From: Hyphomicrobiales bacterium
GTDB taxonomy: Bacteria; Pseudomonadota; Alphaproteobacteria; Rhizobiales; Rhizobiaceae
Direction: 5' to 3'
Assembly: GCA_900468805.1 (NCBI GenBank)
Contig: UEIF01000026.1
Coordinates: 107,584 to 156,078, forward strand
Length of the DNA stretch: 48,495 nt
This document shows positions 41,814-48,495 of the stretch, piece by piece. Every line of letters begins with the position of its first letter. The first letter of the stretch is position 1. The notes beneath the pieces were generated by a model. It was not told where the DNA came from, did not search any database, and saw only the letters and a list, made by a program, of their open reading frames with translations. Position numbers and translations under genes: made by a program.

Positions 41814-42977
41814 TTACTCGGCGGCGCGCTTCTCGTGATGCGCTGCGAGATATTCCGCGCTTCTCATCTCGAAAAGGCGCGACGCCGTCCGGTCGAATTC
41901 GAAGCCTTCGGTGCCGCGTCTCTCAACGAGCAGATCGTCGGGCATGGCGGCAGCGGAAGCGTAGAGGCGGGTGCCATGATCGTAGAGCGTATCGATCAAA
42001 ATGATGAAGCGCTTGATCTGGTTCCGTTTTTCGGGGCCGAGCAACGGAACGTGATCGATGAACACCGTATCGAAGCGCTCGGCGATGGCCAGGAAATCGA
42101 CAGCACCCAGCGGCCTGTCGCAAAGATCGGCGAAAGAGAAGCGCGCCATGCGGTCGATGGCGAGCGGCACACAGATCGTTCGCCCCTTCATGGGAATTTC
42201 CATAGGCTGCGCCTTGCGGCCGTGCAGCGCCTGCGTCCACGACGCATCCATCGCCATGTCGGTACGCTCATCGATCGGGATGAGATAGACCGGCTGGCTG
42301 TTCAGCTTCTCCATCCGATAATCGGTTGGCGAATCGAGAGTTACGACCTCGACATGCTTTTTGAGGAGAGCAACGAAGGGAAGGAAGAGCCCGCGGTTGA
42401 GACCGTCCTTGTAAAGATTGTCCGGCTCGACATTCGACGTCGCAACGAGCACGCAGCCGCGTTCGAAAAGCTCGGAGAAAAGCCGCGACAGGATCATTGC
42501 ATCGGCGATGTCGGTGACCGTGAATTCGTCGAAGCACAGCAGTTCCGCTTCCTCGAAAAGCGCGGCTGCGACCGGCGGCATCGGATCGGCCTGCTTCGTC
42601 TCGCCGTTCTTCAGCTTCAGTCGGTGGGCGGCGATGCGATTGTGCACATCGGCCATGAATTCATGGAAATGCGCGCGCCGCTTCTTCCGGCATGGCGCCA
42701 TCTGGAAAAACATGTCCATGAGCATCGTCTTGCCGCGTCCGACGCTGCCGTGGATATAGAGCCCCCTGATGCCGGTCTCGGTCTTCTTCCTGGAGGCAAA
42801 CAACCAGCCGAGCGCGTTACTTTTGGTGGCAGGCCGCTTCTGCTTGAGGGAGGCGAGGACCCGGTCGAGGCTTTTGGCCACATCCATCTGGGCGGAATCG
42901 ACCTGCAGCGTTCCTGAAGCCGTCAGCGATTTGAGCTGCTCGGTGACGCTGAGCGAATAGTCTGGCATTGGCTGCAT
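41814..42977 (-). CDS. zapE: Cell division protein ZapE (AFG1-like ATPase)
   Basis: A 387-residue AFG1/ZapE family AAA+ ATPase. Walker A is HGSVGRGKTMLMD near residue 77, Walker B LLCFDEFTVTDIADAM near residue 147, and sensor-like VATSNVEPDNLYKDGLNR follows. In bacteria ZapE affects the FtsZ ring; in mitochondria AFG1 acts in quality control of respiratory proteins. Two start codons (42977, 42968) are possible. It lies downstream of the Inh lipoprotein gene with 48 bases between them. Confidence 0.92.
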   Translation of the reverse strand: MQPMPDYSLSVTEQLKSLTASGTLQVDSAQMDVAKSLDRVLASLKQKRPATKSNALGWLFASRKKTETGIRGLYIHGSVGRGKTMLMDMFFQMAPCRKKRRAHFHEFMADVHNRIAAHRLKLKNGETKQADPMPPVAAALFEEAELLCFDEFTVTDIADAMILSRLFSELFERGCVLVATSNVEPDNLYKDGLNRGLFLPFVALLKKHVEVVTLDSPTDYRMEKLNSQPVYLIPIDERTDMAMDASWTQALHGRKAQPMEIPMKGRTICVPLAIDRMARFSFADLCDRPLGAVDFLAIAERFDTVFIDHVPLLGPEKRNQIKRFIILIDTLYDHGTRLYASAAAMPDDLLVERRGTEGFEFDRTASRLFEMRSAEYLAAHHEKRAAE

Positions 42978-43025
42978 GAGGGCTTGTCCGCCTATGCGTA
43001 ACCAGCGGGTATCCGCCGGATTGAC

Positions 43026-43541
43026 TTACCGGCTGAGATTGATCGCCTGTCCGGTCGCGGTCTGGCCGCTGAAGCTGTTGTCAGCCACCTTGTAGACAGC
43101 CCCGAGCTGGTTGCCGCTGCGGTCCTTGAGGAGAACCTGCTTGCCAGAAACCTCCCAGGAACCCATCGCCGTCAATTCGCCGACGCAACCACGCGTGCCG
43201 CCGCGCGACCCGCTGCCGAGATTGGTGAGCGTCAGGAACATGTCGCAGGTGCCGTTGACACGCCAGCTGCCGACCATTGATTCCTTGGTGACATCAAGCG
43301 AGGTCGCCGGTGCTGCGCCACCCGGCTGAACACCGGCCATCGGGGCCGTGGACGCCGGAGCAGCGGGGAACTGCGAACTGCCCCCCGGAGGCGGAAGCTG
43401 ACCGCCCTGCACGGAAGGCACAGGCTGCGCAGTCAGCGGCGGAGGCGCGTTATTACTGCTATAGTCATATGAGGTGCGCTGGCATCCTGCCAAGGCCAGA
43501 GCGGCCGTTAGACCCGTCACCACATATCGCAACTGCATCAT
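43026..43541 (-). CDS. Inh/AprI-domain lipoprotein (Omp19-like)
   Basis: A 171-residue lipoprotein. The signal ends in the lipobox LALAGC, making Cys20 the lipidated residue. A Pro/Gln/Ala-rich spacer (about 30-85) leads to a C-terminal AprI/Inh beta-barrel domain (SMVGSWRVNGTCDMFLTLTN ... GCVGELTAMGSWEVSG ... VLLKDRSGNQLGAVY) with one Cys pair. This layout, and the position upstream of zapE and mdh, fit Brucella Omp19, an outer-membrane lipoprotein that inhibits proteases. GGGAG precedes tandem ATGs at 43541 and 43538. Confidence 0.85.
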   Translation of the reverse strand: MMQLRYVVTGLTAALALAGCQRTSYDYSSNNAPPPLTAQPVPSVQGGQLPPPGGSSQFPAAPASTAPMAGVQPGGAAPATSLDVTKESMVGSWRVNGTCDMFLTLTNLGSGSRGGTRGCVGELTAMGSWEVSGKQVLLKDRSGNQLGAVYKVADNSFSGQTATGQAINLSR

Positions 43542-43593
43542 CAAGCTCCCGAATGTCCGCCTCAACCGCAGAGATATTCAATTGTAAGTTCGA

Positions 43594-43621
43594 ATTACCG
43601 TATTTCACTTTGGTTAATCAA
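43594..43621 (-). promoter_or_regulatory. Candidate promoter of the Inh lipoprotein gene
   Basis: Minus strand: -35 TTGATT (43616-43621), 16-base spacer, -10 GGTAAT (43594-43599), start near 43587. Four of six bases match consensus in each box, in the only AT-rich part of this intergenic region. Confidence 0.35.
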
Positions 43622-43674
43622 GTCAGCACAAACCCAAAATGCCTTCGTGACACCTATGGCGCAACCGGCACAAT

Positions 43675-43815
43675 TCAACCGGCCGCTCGTGGGACTTCTT
43701 GCTGGTAAAATATGTCAGTAAGGTGTTGTGCCCGGCCGTCTCGTTCTTGATCAGGTTTGATCCGTTCTGCGACGTCGAGATAACGCTCGATTGATTCCGG
43801 TAGAGGCGTCGACGC
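43675..43815 (-). other. In-frame 46-codon extension after the sdhB stop
   Basis: Directly after the sdhB TGA, the same reading frame stays open for 46 sense codons before TGA at 43677-43675. The translation (ASTPLPESIERYLDVAERIK, then PDQERDGRAQHLTDIFYQQE, then VPRAAG) has normal, soluble, helix-like composition. It has no ATG, GTG or TTG start of its own. It could be stop-codon readthrough, a remnant of a longer ancestral sequence, or chance. The rest of this intergenic region up to 43593 shows no other feature. Confidence 0.3.
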
Positions 43816-44595
43816 TCACACGCGACGCTCGACCATCATCTTTTTGATTTCTGCGATTGCCTTGGCCGGGTTCAGACCCTTCGGGCAGGTCTGCGCGCAG
43901 TTCATGATCGTGTGGCAACGGTAGAGGCGGAACGGATCCTCAAGATTGTCAAGGCGCTCGCCAGTCGCTTCGTCTCTGGAGTCGATCAGCCAGCGATAGG
44001 CCTGCAGCAAAACGGCCGGACCGAGGTAACGGTCGCCGTTCCACCAGTAGCTCGGACAGGAAGTCGAGCAGCAGGCGCACAGGATGCACTCGTAGAGGCC
44101 GTCGAGCTTCTGGCGGTCCTCATGGCTCTGCTTCCATTCCTTGGCCGGCGTCGGCGAAACCGTCTTCAGCCAGGGCTCGATGGAGCGATGCTGCGCATAG
44201 AAGTTGCTGAGATCGGGAACGAGATCCTTGACGACGGGCATATGCGGCAACGGATAGATCTTCACCGTGCCCTTGATGTCGTCCATGCCCTTGGTGCAGG
44301 CGAGCGTATTCGTACCATCGATATTCATCGCGCAGGAACCGCAGATGCCTTCGCGACAGGAGCGGCGCAGCGTCAGCGTCGGGTCGATCTTGTTCTTGAT
44401 GTAGAGCAGTGCATCGAGAACCATCGGCCCGCAATCATCGATGTCGACGTAGAAGGTGTCGATCGACGGGTTCTGGCCGTCATCCGGGCTCCAGCGATAG
44501 ACGCGGAACTCACGGGTGTTCTTGGCACCCGACGGCTTCGGCCACACCTTGCCTTCGCGCATCTGGGAATTCTTGGGGAGAGCGAGTTCAACCAT
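43816..44595 (-). CDS. sdhB: Succinate dehydrogenase iron-sulfur subunit
   Basis: The 259-residue subunit that carries electrons from SdhA to quinone. Three clusters are visible: [2Fe-2S] in CREGICGSCAMNIDGTNTLAC, [4Fe-4S] in CILCACCSTSCPS, and [3Fe-4S] from CHTIMNCAQTC with CPKG. It is the last gene of sdhCDAB and lies 15 bases after sdhA. Confidence 0.97.
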   Translation of the reverse strand: MVELALPKNSQMREGKVWPKPSGAKNTREFRVYRWSPDDGQNPSIDTFYVDIDDCGPMVLDALLYIKNKIDPTLTLRRSCREGICGSCAMNIDGTNTLACTKGMDDIKGTVKIYPLPHMPVVKDLVPDLSNFYAQHRSIEPWLKTVSPTPAKEWKQSHEDRQKLDGLYECILCACCSTSCPSYWWNGDRYLGPAVLLQAYRWLIDSRDEATGERLDNLEDPFRLYRCHTIMNCAQTCPKGLNPAKAIAEIKKMMVERRV

Positions 44596-44610
44596 GTCAG
44601 GTTCCTCTGA

Positions 44611-46452
44611 TCAGTATACGCGAGCCTTCGGCTCGATCTTGTGAGGATCGATGCCGTCTGCGATGAGGTCGGTGTGGACAGGCCGGTAGTCAAGCTTCAC
44701 GTCGCCCGCCTCATTCACCCAGGCCAGCGTGTGCTTGCGCCAGTTGACGTCGTCACGACCGGCGAACGGACCTGACGTATAGTCCTCGCGGGCATGCGAG
44801 CCGCGGCTTTCCTTGCGGGCCTCGGCACCGTAGATCGTGGTGATCGCATTGGCCATCAGGTTCTGCAGTTCCAGCGTCTCAACGAGGTCGGAGTTCCAGA
44901 TCATCGAGCGGTCGGTGACCTTGATGTCCTTGAGTTCGCTCCAGATTTCCGAGATACGGCGGCAACCGGATTCCAGCGATTCCTGCGTACGGAACACGGC
45001 TGCGTCATCCTGCATGGCGCGCTGCATTTTTTCGCGCAGCACCGCCGTCGGCGTGCCGCCGCTGGCGTGACGCAGACCATCGAAACGATCCATGATCTTG
45101 TCGGAGGCGGCAACGTTCAGCGCCGGTACCGGCGACGCGCGGTCGATGACCTCGCCGGCGCGGATCGCAGCCGCACGGCCGAAGACCACGAGGTCGATCA
45201 GCGAATTGGAGCCAAGACGGTTTGCCCCGTGAACGGAGGCGCAACCGGCTTCGCCGACAGCCATCAGACCGGGGATGATGCGTTCCGGATTGGAGCTGTC
45301 GGCATTGAGCACCTCACCCCAGTAGTTCGTCGGGATGCCGCCCATGTTGTAGTGGACGGTCGGCAGGACCGGGATCGGCTCGCGGGTAACGTCAACGCCG
45401 GCAAAGATCTTTGCACTCTCGGAAATGCCCGGCAGGCGCTCATGCAGCACGGCCGGATCGAGATGGTCGAGGTGCAGGAAGATGTGGTCCTTGTTCTTGC
45501 CGACGCCGCGGCCCTCGCGGATTTCCAGCGTCATGCAGCGCGAAACGACATCACGCGAGGCAAGATCCTTGGCCGAGGGTGCATAGCGCTCCATGAAGCG
45601 CTCGCCTTCGGAGTTGACGAGGTAGCCGCCTTCGCCGCGTGCGCCTTCGGTGATGAGACAGCCGGAACCGTAGATACCGGTCGGATGAAACTGCACGAAT
45701 TCCATGTCCTGCAGGGGCAGGCCGGCGCGGGCCACCATACCGCCGCCGTCGCCGGTGCAGGTATGGGCCGATGTCGCCGAGAAATAGGCGCGGCCGTAAC
45801 CGCCGGTCGCCAGAACCACCATCTTGGCGGCGAAGCGATGGATCGTGCCGTCGTCGAGGCACCAGGCAATGACGCCGGTGCAGCGGCTGCCGTCATCCGA
45901 CATGATGAGGTCGAGCGCAAAATACTCGACGAAGAATTCCGCATTGTTGCGCAGCGACTGGCCGTAGAGCGTATGCAGGATGGCGTGGCCGGTACGGTCG
46001 GCAACCGCACAGGTGCGCTGCACCGGCGGGCCTTCGCCGAAATTCTGCATGTGGCCGCCAAACGGGCGCTGGTAGATCTTGCCTTCCTCGTTGCGCGAGA
46101 ACGGTACGCCGTAATGCTCGAGTTCATAGACCGCCTTCGGCGCTTCCATGGTGAGATACTGCATGGCGTCGACATCGCCGAGCCAGTCGGAGCCCTTGAC
46201 GGTGTCGTAGAGGTGCCACTGCCAGCTGTCCGGCGTCATGTTCTGCAACGATGCGGCAATGCCGCCCTGAGCCGCAACCGTGTGCGAGCGGGTCGGGAAT
46301 ACCTTGGTGATGCAGGCCGTGCGGAAGCCCTGTTCGGCCATGCCGAGCGTGGCGCGCAGGCCAGCGCCGCCGGCGCCCACGACGATCACATCATAGGAGT
46401 GATCGACATAGGTATAGGCCTTCCCATTCTGAGCGGGTGAAGACGGTGCCAT
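44611..46452 (-). CDS. sdhA: Succinate dehydrogenase flavoprotein subunit
   Basis: The 613-residue subunit that oxidises succinate to fumarate. The FAD motif VVGAGGAGLRATLGMAEQG is at about residues 24-42, and His57 in TRSHTVAAQGG is the covalent flavin site. The active-site Arg/His lie in HPTGIYGSGCLITEGARGEGG and in HYNMGGIPTNYWGEV. The C-terminal domain ends DYRPVHTD. Its ATG follows sdhD by seven bases. Confidence 0.98.
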   Translation of the reverse strand: MAPSSPAQNGKAYTYVDHSYDVIVVGAGGAGLRATLGMAEQGFRTACITKVFPTRSHTVAAQGGIAASLQNMTPDSWQWHLYDTVKGSDWLGDVDAMQYLTMEAPKAVYELEHYGVPFSRNEEGKIYQRPFGGHMQNFGEGPPVQRTCAVADRTGHAILHTLYGQSLRNNAEFFVEYFALDLIMSDDGSRCTGVIAWCLDDGTIHRFAAKMVVLATGGYGRAYFSATSAHTCTGDGGGMVARAGLPLQDMEFVQFHPTGIYGSGCLITEGARGEGGYLVNSEGERFMERYAPSAKDLASRDVVSRCMTLEIREGRGVGKNKDHIFLHLDHLDPAVLHERLPGISESAKIFAGVDVTREPIPVLPTVHYNMGGIPTNYWGEVLNADSSNPERIIPGLMAVGEAGCASVHGANRLGSNSLIDLVVFGRAAAIRAGEVIDRASPVPALNVAASDKIMDRFDGLRHASGGTPTAVLREKMQRAMQDDAAVFRTQESLESGCRRISEIWSELKDIKVTDRSMIWNSDLVETLELQNLMANAITTIYGAEARKESRGSHAREDYTSGPFAGRDDVNWRKHTLAWVNEAGDVKLDYRPVHTDLIADGIDPHKIEPKARVY

Positions 46453-46459
46453 GATACGG

Positions 46460-46840
46460 TTATCCTACGAATGCGATTTTCAGAATGGCGAAGATACAGA
46501 GGCCGGCGACCACGATCGCGAAGAAGGTGTTCAGCATCAGGCTGATGATCTTCAGTCCTTCGCCATGAACATAATCCTCGATGATGACCTGCATGCCGAG
46601 CTTCATGTGAATAACGCCGGAGATGACCATCAGGCCCATGACGACGGCGACGAACGGGTTCGAGAGGGCGCGAACCACGTCGGCGTAAGGCGCGCCGGCA
46701 TAGACGATCATGAAGATGACGAAGAAGATCATAAGCGGAACGTTGGCGACGGCCGTCAGGCGCTGGCGCCAGAAATGATCGGTGCCTTCCTTGGCGGAGC
46801 CGAGGCCACGAACCTTGCCCAGAGGAGTACGCATATCCAT
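46460..46840 (-). CDS. sdhD: Succinate dehydrogenase membrane anchor subunit SdhD
   Basis: A 126-residue anchor with three membrane segments (VPLMIFFVIFMIVYAG, FVAVVMGLMVISGVIHMKLG, FFAIVVAGLCIFAILKI). The haem-ligand candidate is His in VIHMKLGMQVIIEDYVH, a family hallmark. ATG 46840 (MDMRTPLGKVRGLG) gives normal length; a longer in-frame start would overlap sdhC. Confidence 0.93.
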   Translation of the reverse strand: MDMRTPLGKVRGLGSAKEGTDHFWRQRLTAVANVPLMIFFVIFMIVYAGAPYADVVRALSNPFVAVVMGLMVISGVIHMKLGMQVIIEDYVHGEGLKIISLMLNTFFAIVVAGLCIFAILKIAFVG

Positions 46841-46851
46841 GAGTGCGACCT

Positions 46852-47244
46852 TCAGAAGCGAATGATGAAGCCGATCACCCAGACCAGCACGGTCAGACAG
46901 AGCGATCCGATGATATTGGCGATGGCGAGCTTGGTCGAGAATTCCTTCTCGAAGCCATATCCGAGGTCCCACATGAAATGGCGGAAGCCGCCAAGCAGGT
47001 GGTGCATGAGCGCCCAGGTATAACCGAGCAGGACGAGCTTGCCGATGATGCTGCCAAGCACCCAGTTGGCCCAGTCGTAATAGGCCTGGCCGCTAGCGGC
47101 TGCGATCAGCCACCAGACAATCAGCAGCGTGCCGAAGTACAGAGCGCCACCGGTGATGCGGTGAACGATCGACATGACCATGGTGGGAATAGGCTTGTAG
47201 ATTTGCAGATGCGGCGACAGGGGCCGGTTTGTCACATTCGCCAT
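46852..47244 (-). CDS. sdhC: Succinate dehydrogenase cytochrome b556 subunit SdhC
   Basis: A 130-residue membrane subunit with three segments. It contains the SdhC signature RPLSPHLQIYKP near the start, SIVHRITGGALY with the quinone-site Ser/Arg, and the haem-binding LMHHLLGGFRHFMWD. It is the first gene of the sdhCDAB operon; GAGG lies five bases upstream of the ATG. Confidence 0.95.
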   Translation of the reverse strand: MANVTNRPLSPHLQIYKPIPTMVMSIVHRITGGALYFGTLLIVWWLIAAASGQAYYDWANWVLGSIIGKLVLLGYTWALMHHLLGGFRHFMWDLGYGFEKEFSTKLAIANIIGSLCLTVLVWVIGFIIRF

Positions 47245-47544
47245 CAGAACCTCGCGGCGTCTTCTCTAAGCTCCCGGAGCGCGGAGCGTACTCAGTCAAC
47301 CACACGAATGACAAAATTCTGTGTGCGTTGCATCAATCCCGACGTTTAATCACCGAACCCCCTGACGACAAGCATAATTACAGCCTGCTTTTAATTTAAT
47401 CGATTCGCGTTACCGGGAAGTTTCAAGCCGGGAAACTCGCCTCTCTCGCTCAATTTTTGGGCCGAGCGCACGCCTGCGTGGACAAGATCCGCCTTTTGGC
47501 GCAATCTCACGTTAACGATTTGTTAGCGTTTCGGAGTTTGGTCC
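47245..47544. other. Divergent intergenic region between sdhC and the secreted-protein gene
   Basis: This 300-base stretch must carry the sdh promoter (minus strand) and that of the gene at 47545 (plus strand). TTGTCA-N18-TACGCT near 47290-47320 is a weak candidate for sdh. CGTTAACG near 47510 is a perfect 8-bp palindrome close to the plus-strand gene. No gene or RNA is recognised. Confidence 0.4.
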
Positions 47545-48039
47545 ATGTTTCGCAGTCTGTCCAAGACCACCCTTGCCCTCCTTGCGGTGCTGGCAGCACT
47601 TCCCGCCGCAGCAGGAGAGCGCAACTTCGATCATCGCTTTCCGCGCCATCACGGCTTTAATGACGGGTTTTTTCTCGGCAAGCGCACCCATTGGGATAGT
47701 GGCCTGCACTTCACACGCGACAATGTCATCCGCCATCGCCCACGCAGCCCTTTTCTAAAGCAGTTCAACTATCCGGGAACAAGTCGCTACGGTCACAACA
47801 ACATTATCGTCATTGCGTCCCAGCCCCAGAGCTATGATCAGAATTACGGGAGCAACGGCCTCTACGCCGGATCGTCCTATGCCTATCAGACGGATGGCGG
47901 GACCTATGTCGGCGGCGACGGGTACTACCGTCTGGCTGCGCCGGAACACAACCTTGCCCCGAAGGCCAAGATCATCGATGTCGGTATTGCCGATGACCCC
48001 TGCTCTTATGAGGCCAATGTCTGTGTCATCCGACCCTAA
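47545..48039 (+). CDS. Secreted Tyr/Gly/Asn-rich protein of unknown function
   Basis: A 164-residue protein with a signal peptide (TTLALLAVLAALPAAA-GERNFDHRF). The mature N-terminal part is rich in His, Phe and Arg (FDHRFPRHHGFNDGFF); the middle has Tyr/Gly/Asn/Ser-rich stretches (YDQNYGSNGLYAGSSYAYQT, then GGTYVGGDGYY). Two Cys near the end (DDPCSYEANVCVIRP) could form a disulfide. No family is recognised. Its stop overlaps the stop of the convergent methyltransferase gene by three bases. Confidence 0.75.
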   Translation: MFRSLSKTTLALLAVLAALPAAAGERNFDHRFPRHHGFNDGFFLGKRTHWDSGLHFTRDNVIRHRPRSPFLKQFNYPGTSRYGHNNIIVIASQPQSYDQNYGSNGLYAGSSYAYQTDGGTYVGGDGYYRLAAPEHNLAPKAKIIDVGIADDPCSYEANVCVIRP

Positions 48040-48495
48040 GGCCTGAATCGCCAGACCGTCGTCTTCTTGACCTCGCTGTCTTCAAGCGCCCGGGTGACGG
48101 GCACTTCATGGACGGCGCAGAATTCCAACCTGTCCTTTGGCAAATAGGCGCGCCCGGGATCGCCGACCAGCACGTCCTTGCCCTCGGCTGCGAGCGTCTC
48201 GAACCACGGAACCAGCGCTTCGGCGAAAGCCCTGTCGTAGAAGACATCGCCGGCGAGCACGACATCCACATCGAGGTCTCGCCCGATAAGATCGGTCCTG
48301 TCGAAATCCAGCAGGACCGAATTAGCGGCTGCATTCAGGCGCACCGCCGTCTGCGACCATGGATCGATATCCGCGGCCATCACTTTGACAGCGCCAGCCT
48401 TGCTTGCTGCAATTCCGACCAGTCCCGAACCGCTTGCAAAATCGAGCACCCGCTTTCTTGCGACCGTTTCGGGGTGATCGAGAACATAGCGCGCC
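48036..48495 (-). CDS. Class I SAM-dependent methyltransferase (partial, 5' end outside window)
   Basis: The C-terminal 152 codons of a methyltransferase that continues past the window edge. The SAM-binding motif VLDFASGSGLVGIAASKAGA and the acidic loop AADIDPW are clear, and VVLAGDVFYDRAFAEALVPW corresponds to motif IV. The pattern fits the Nnt1/METTL20-like protein lysine methyltransferase group, which in bacteria can modify electron-transfer flavoprotein; that target is inference. The open frame reaches the edge, so the start is not in view. Confidence 0.85.
   Translation of the reverse strand, partial: ARYVLDHPETVARKRVLDFASGSGLVGIAASKAGAVKVMAADIDPWSQTAVRLNAAANSVLLDFDRTDLIGRDLDVDVVLAGDVFYDRAFAEALVPWFETLAAEGKDVLVGDPGRAYLPKDRLEFCAVHEVPVTRALEDSEVKKTTVWRFRP

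Noticed and set aside
44794..46440. Antisense open frame of 548 codons over sdhA
   Set aside because: Same artefact of codon usage; SdhA is intact on the other strand.

Overview
The window looks like a chromosomal segment of an alphaproteobacterium of the order Hyphomicrobiales, most likely family Rhizobiaceae (Rhizobium/Agrobacterium/Ensifer type). Grounds: high GC; an F1-only ATP synthase cluster (atpHAGDC) without the Fo genes; the rhizobial order mdh-sucC-sucD-sucA-sucB-lpdA with an AFG1/ZapE ATPase and an Omp19-like lipoprotein upstream; sdhCDAB close by; and an FdsGBACD-type NAD-dependent formate dehydrogenase. It is almost entirely dense core metabolism. I see no insertion sequence, prophage, CRISPR array, rRNA or tRNA.

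Layout. (1) 1-7.9 kb: formate oxidation operon fdsG-fdsB-fdsA-fdhD-fdsD plus an oxalate/formate-antiporter-type MFS transporter, all on the minus strand, with a LysR regulator gene upstream and a GATAG-N7-CTATC palindrome in between. (2) 8.8-11.3 kb: small redox and stress regulators. An ArsR repressor gene has its probable operator between its own -35 and -10. A short-chain dehydrogenase follows. A SoxR gene is divergent from a flavin reductase gene whose 19-bp-spacer promoter contains a near-consensus SoxR box. (3) 11.4-14.7 kb: a TPP riboswitch in front of ykoF-thiX-thiZ-thiY, a thiamine-precursor uptake operon. (4) 14.8-16.9 kb: envelope polysaccharide genes (acyltransferase-3 and ExoY-type sugar transferase). 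(5) 17.1-22.3 kb: atpH-atpA-atpG-atpD-orf79-atpC, ending in a strong terminator. A 79-residue Cys-containing ORF sits between atpD and atpC, coupled to both by ATGA overlaps. (6) 22.5-30.2 kb: membrane protein, priA, an ABC-type ATPase, a PlsC-like acyltransferase, xerC, a TraB/GumN protein and cytochrome b561.

(7) 30.2-41.6 kb: one long minus-strand TCA operon, mdh-sucC-sucD-sucA-yciI-sucB-DUF4241-secreted orf-SDR-lpdA, closed by a rho-independent terminator. It supplies malate dehydrogenase, succinyl-CoA synthetase and all three parts of 2-oxoglutarate dehydrogenase. Four extra genes are embedded in it. (8) 41.8-43.5 kb: zapE and an Inh-domain lipoprotein. (9) 43.8-47.2 kb: sdhC-sdhD-sdhA-sdhB (complex II), followed in frame by 46 further sense codons after the sdhB stop. 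(10) 47.5-48.5 kb: a secreted Tyr/Gly/Asn-rich protein, convergent with a methyltransferase gene that runs off the window.

Together, reducing power made by formate dehydrogenase and the TCA cycle feeds respiration through complex II and the proton force used by ATP synthase. The most notable points are the small gene wedged inside the atp operon, the four non-TCA genes inside the TCA operon, and four regulatory sites readable directly from sequence (ArsR operator, SoxR box, TPP riboswitch, TTACGT palindrome upstream of mdh). I found no clear new defence or mobile system.
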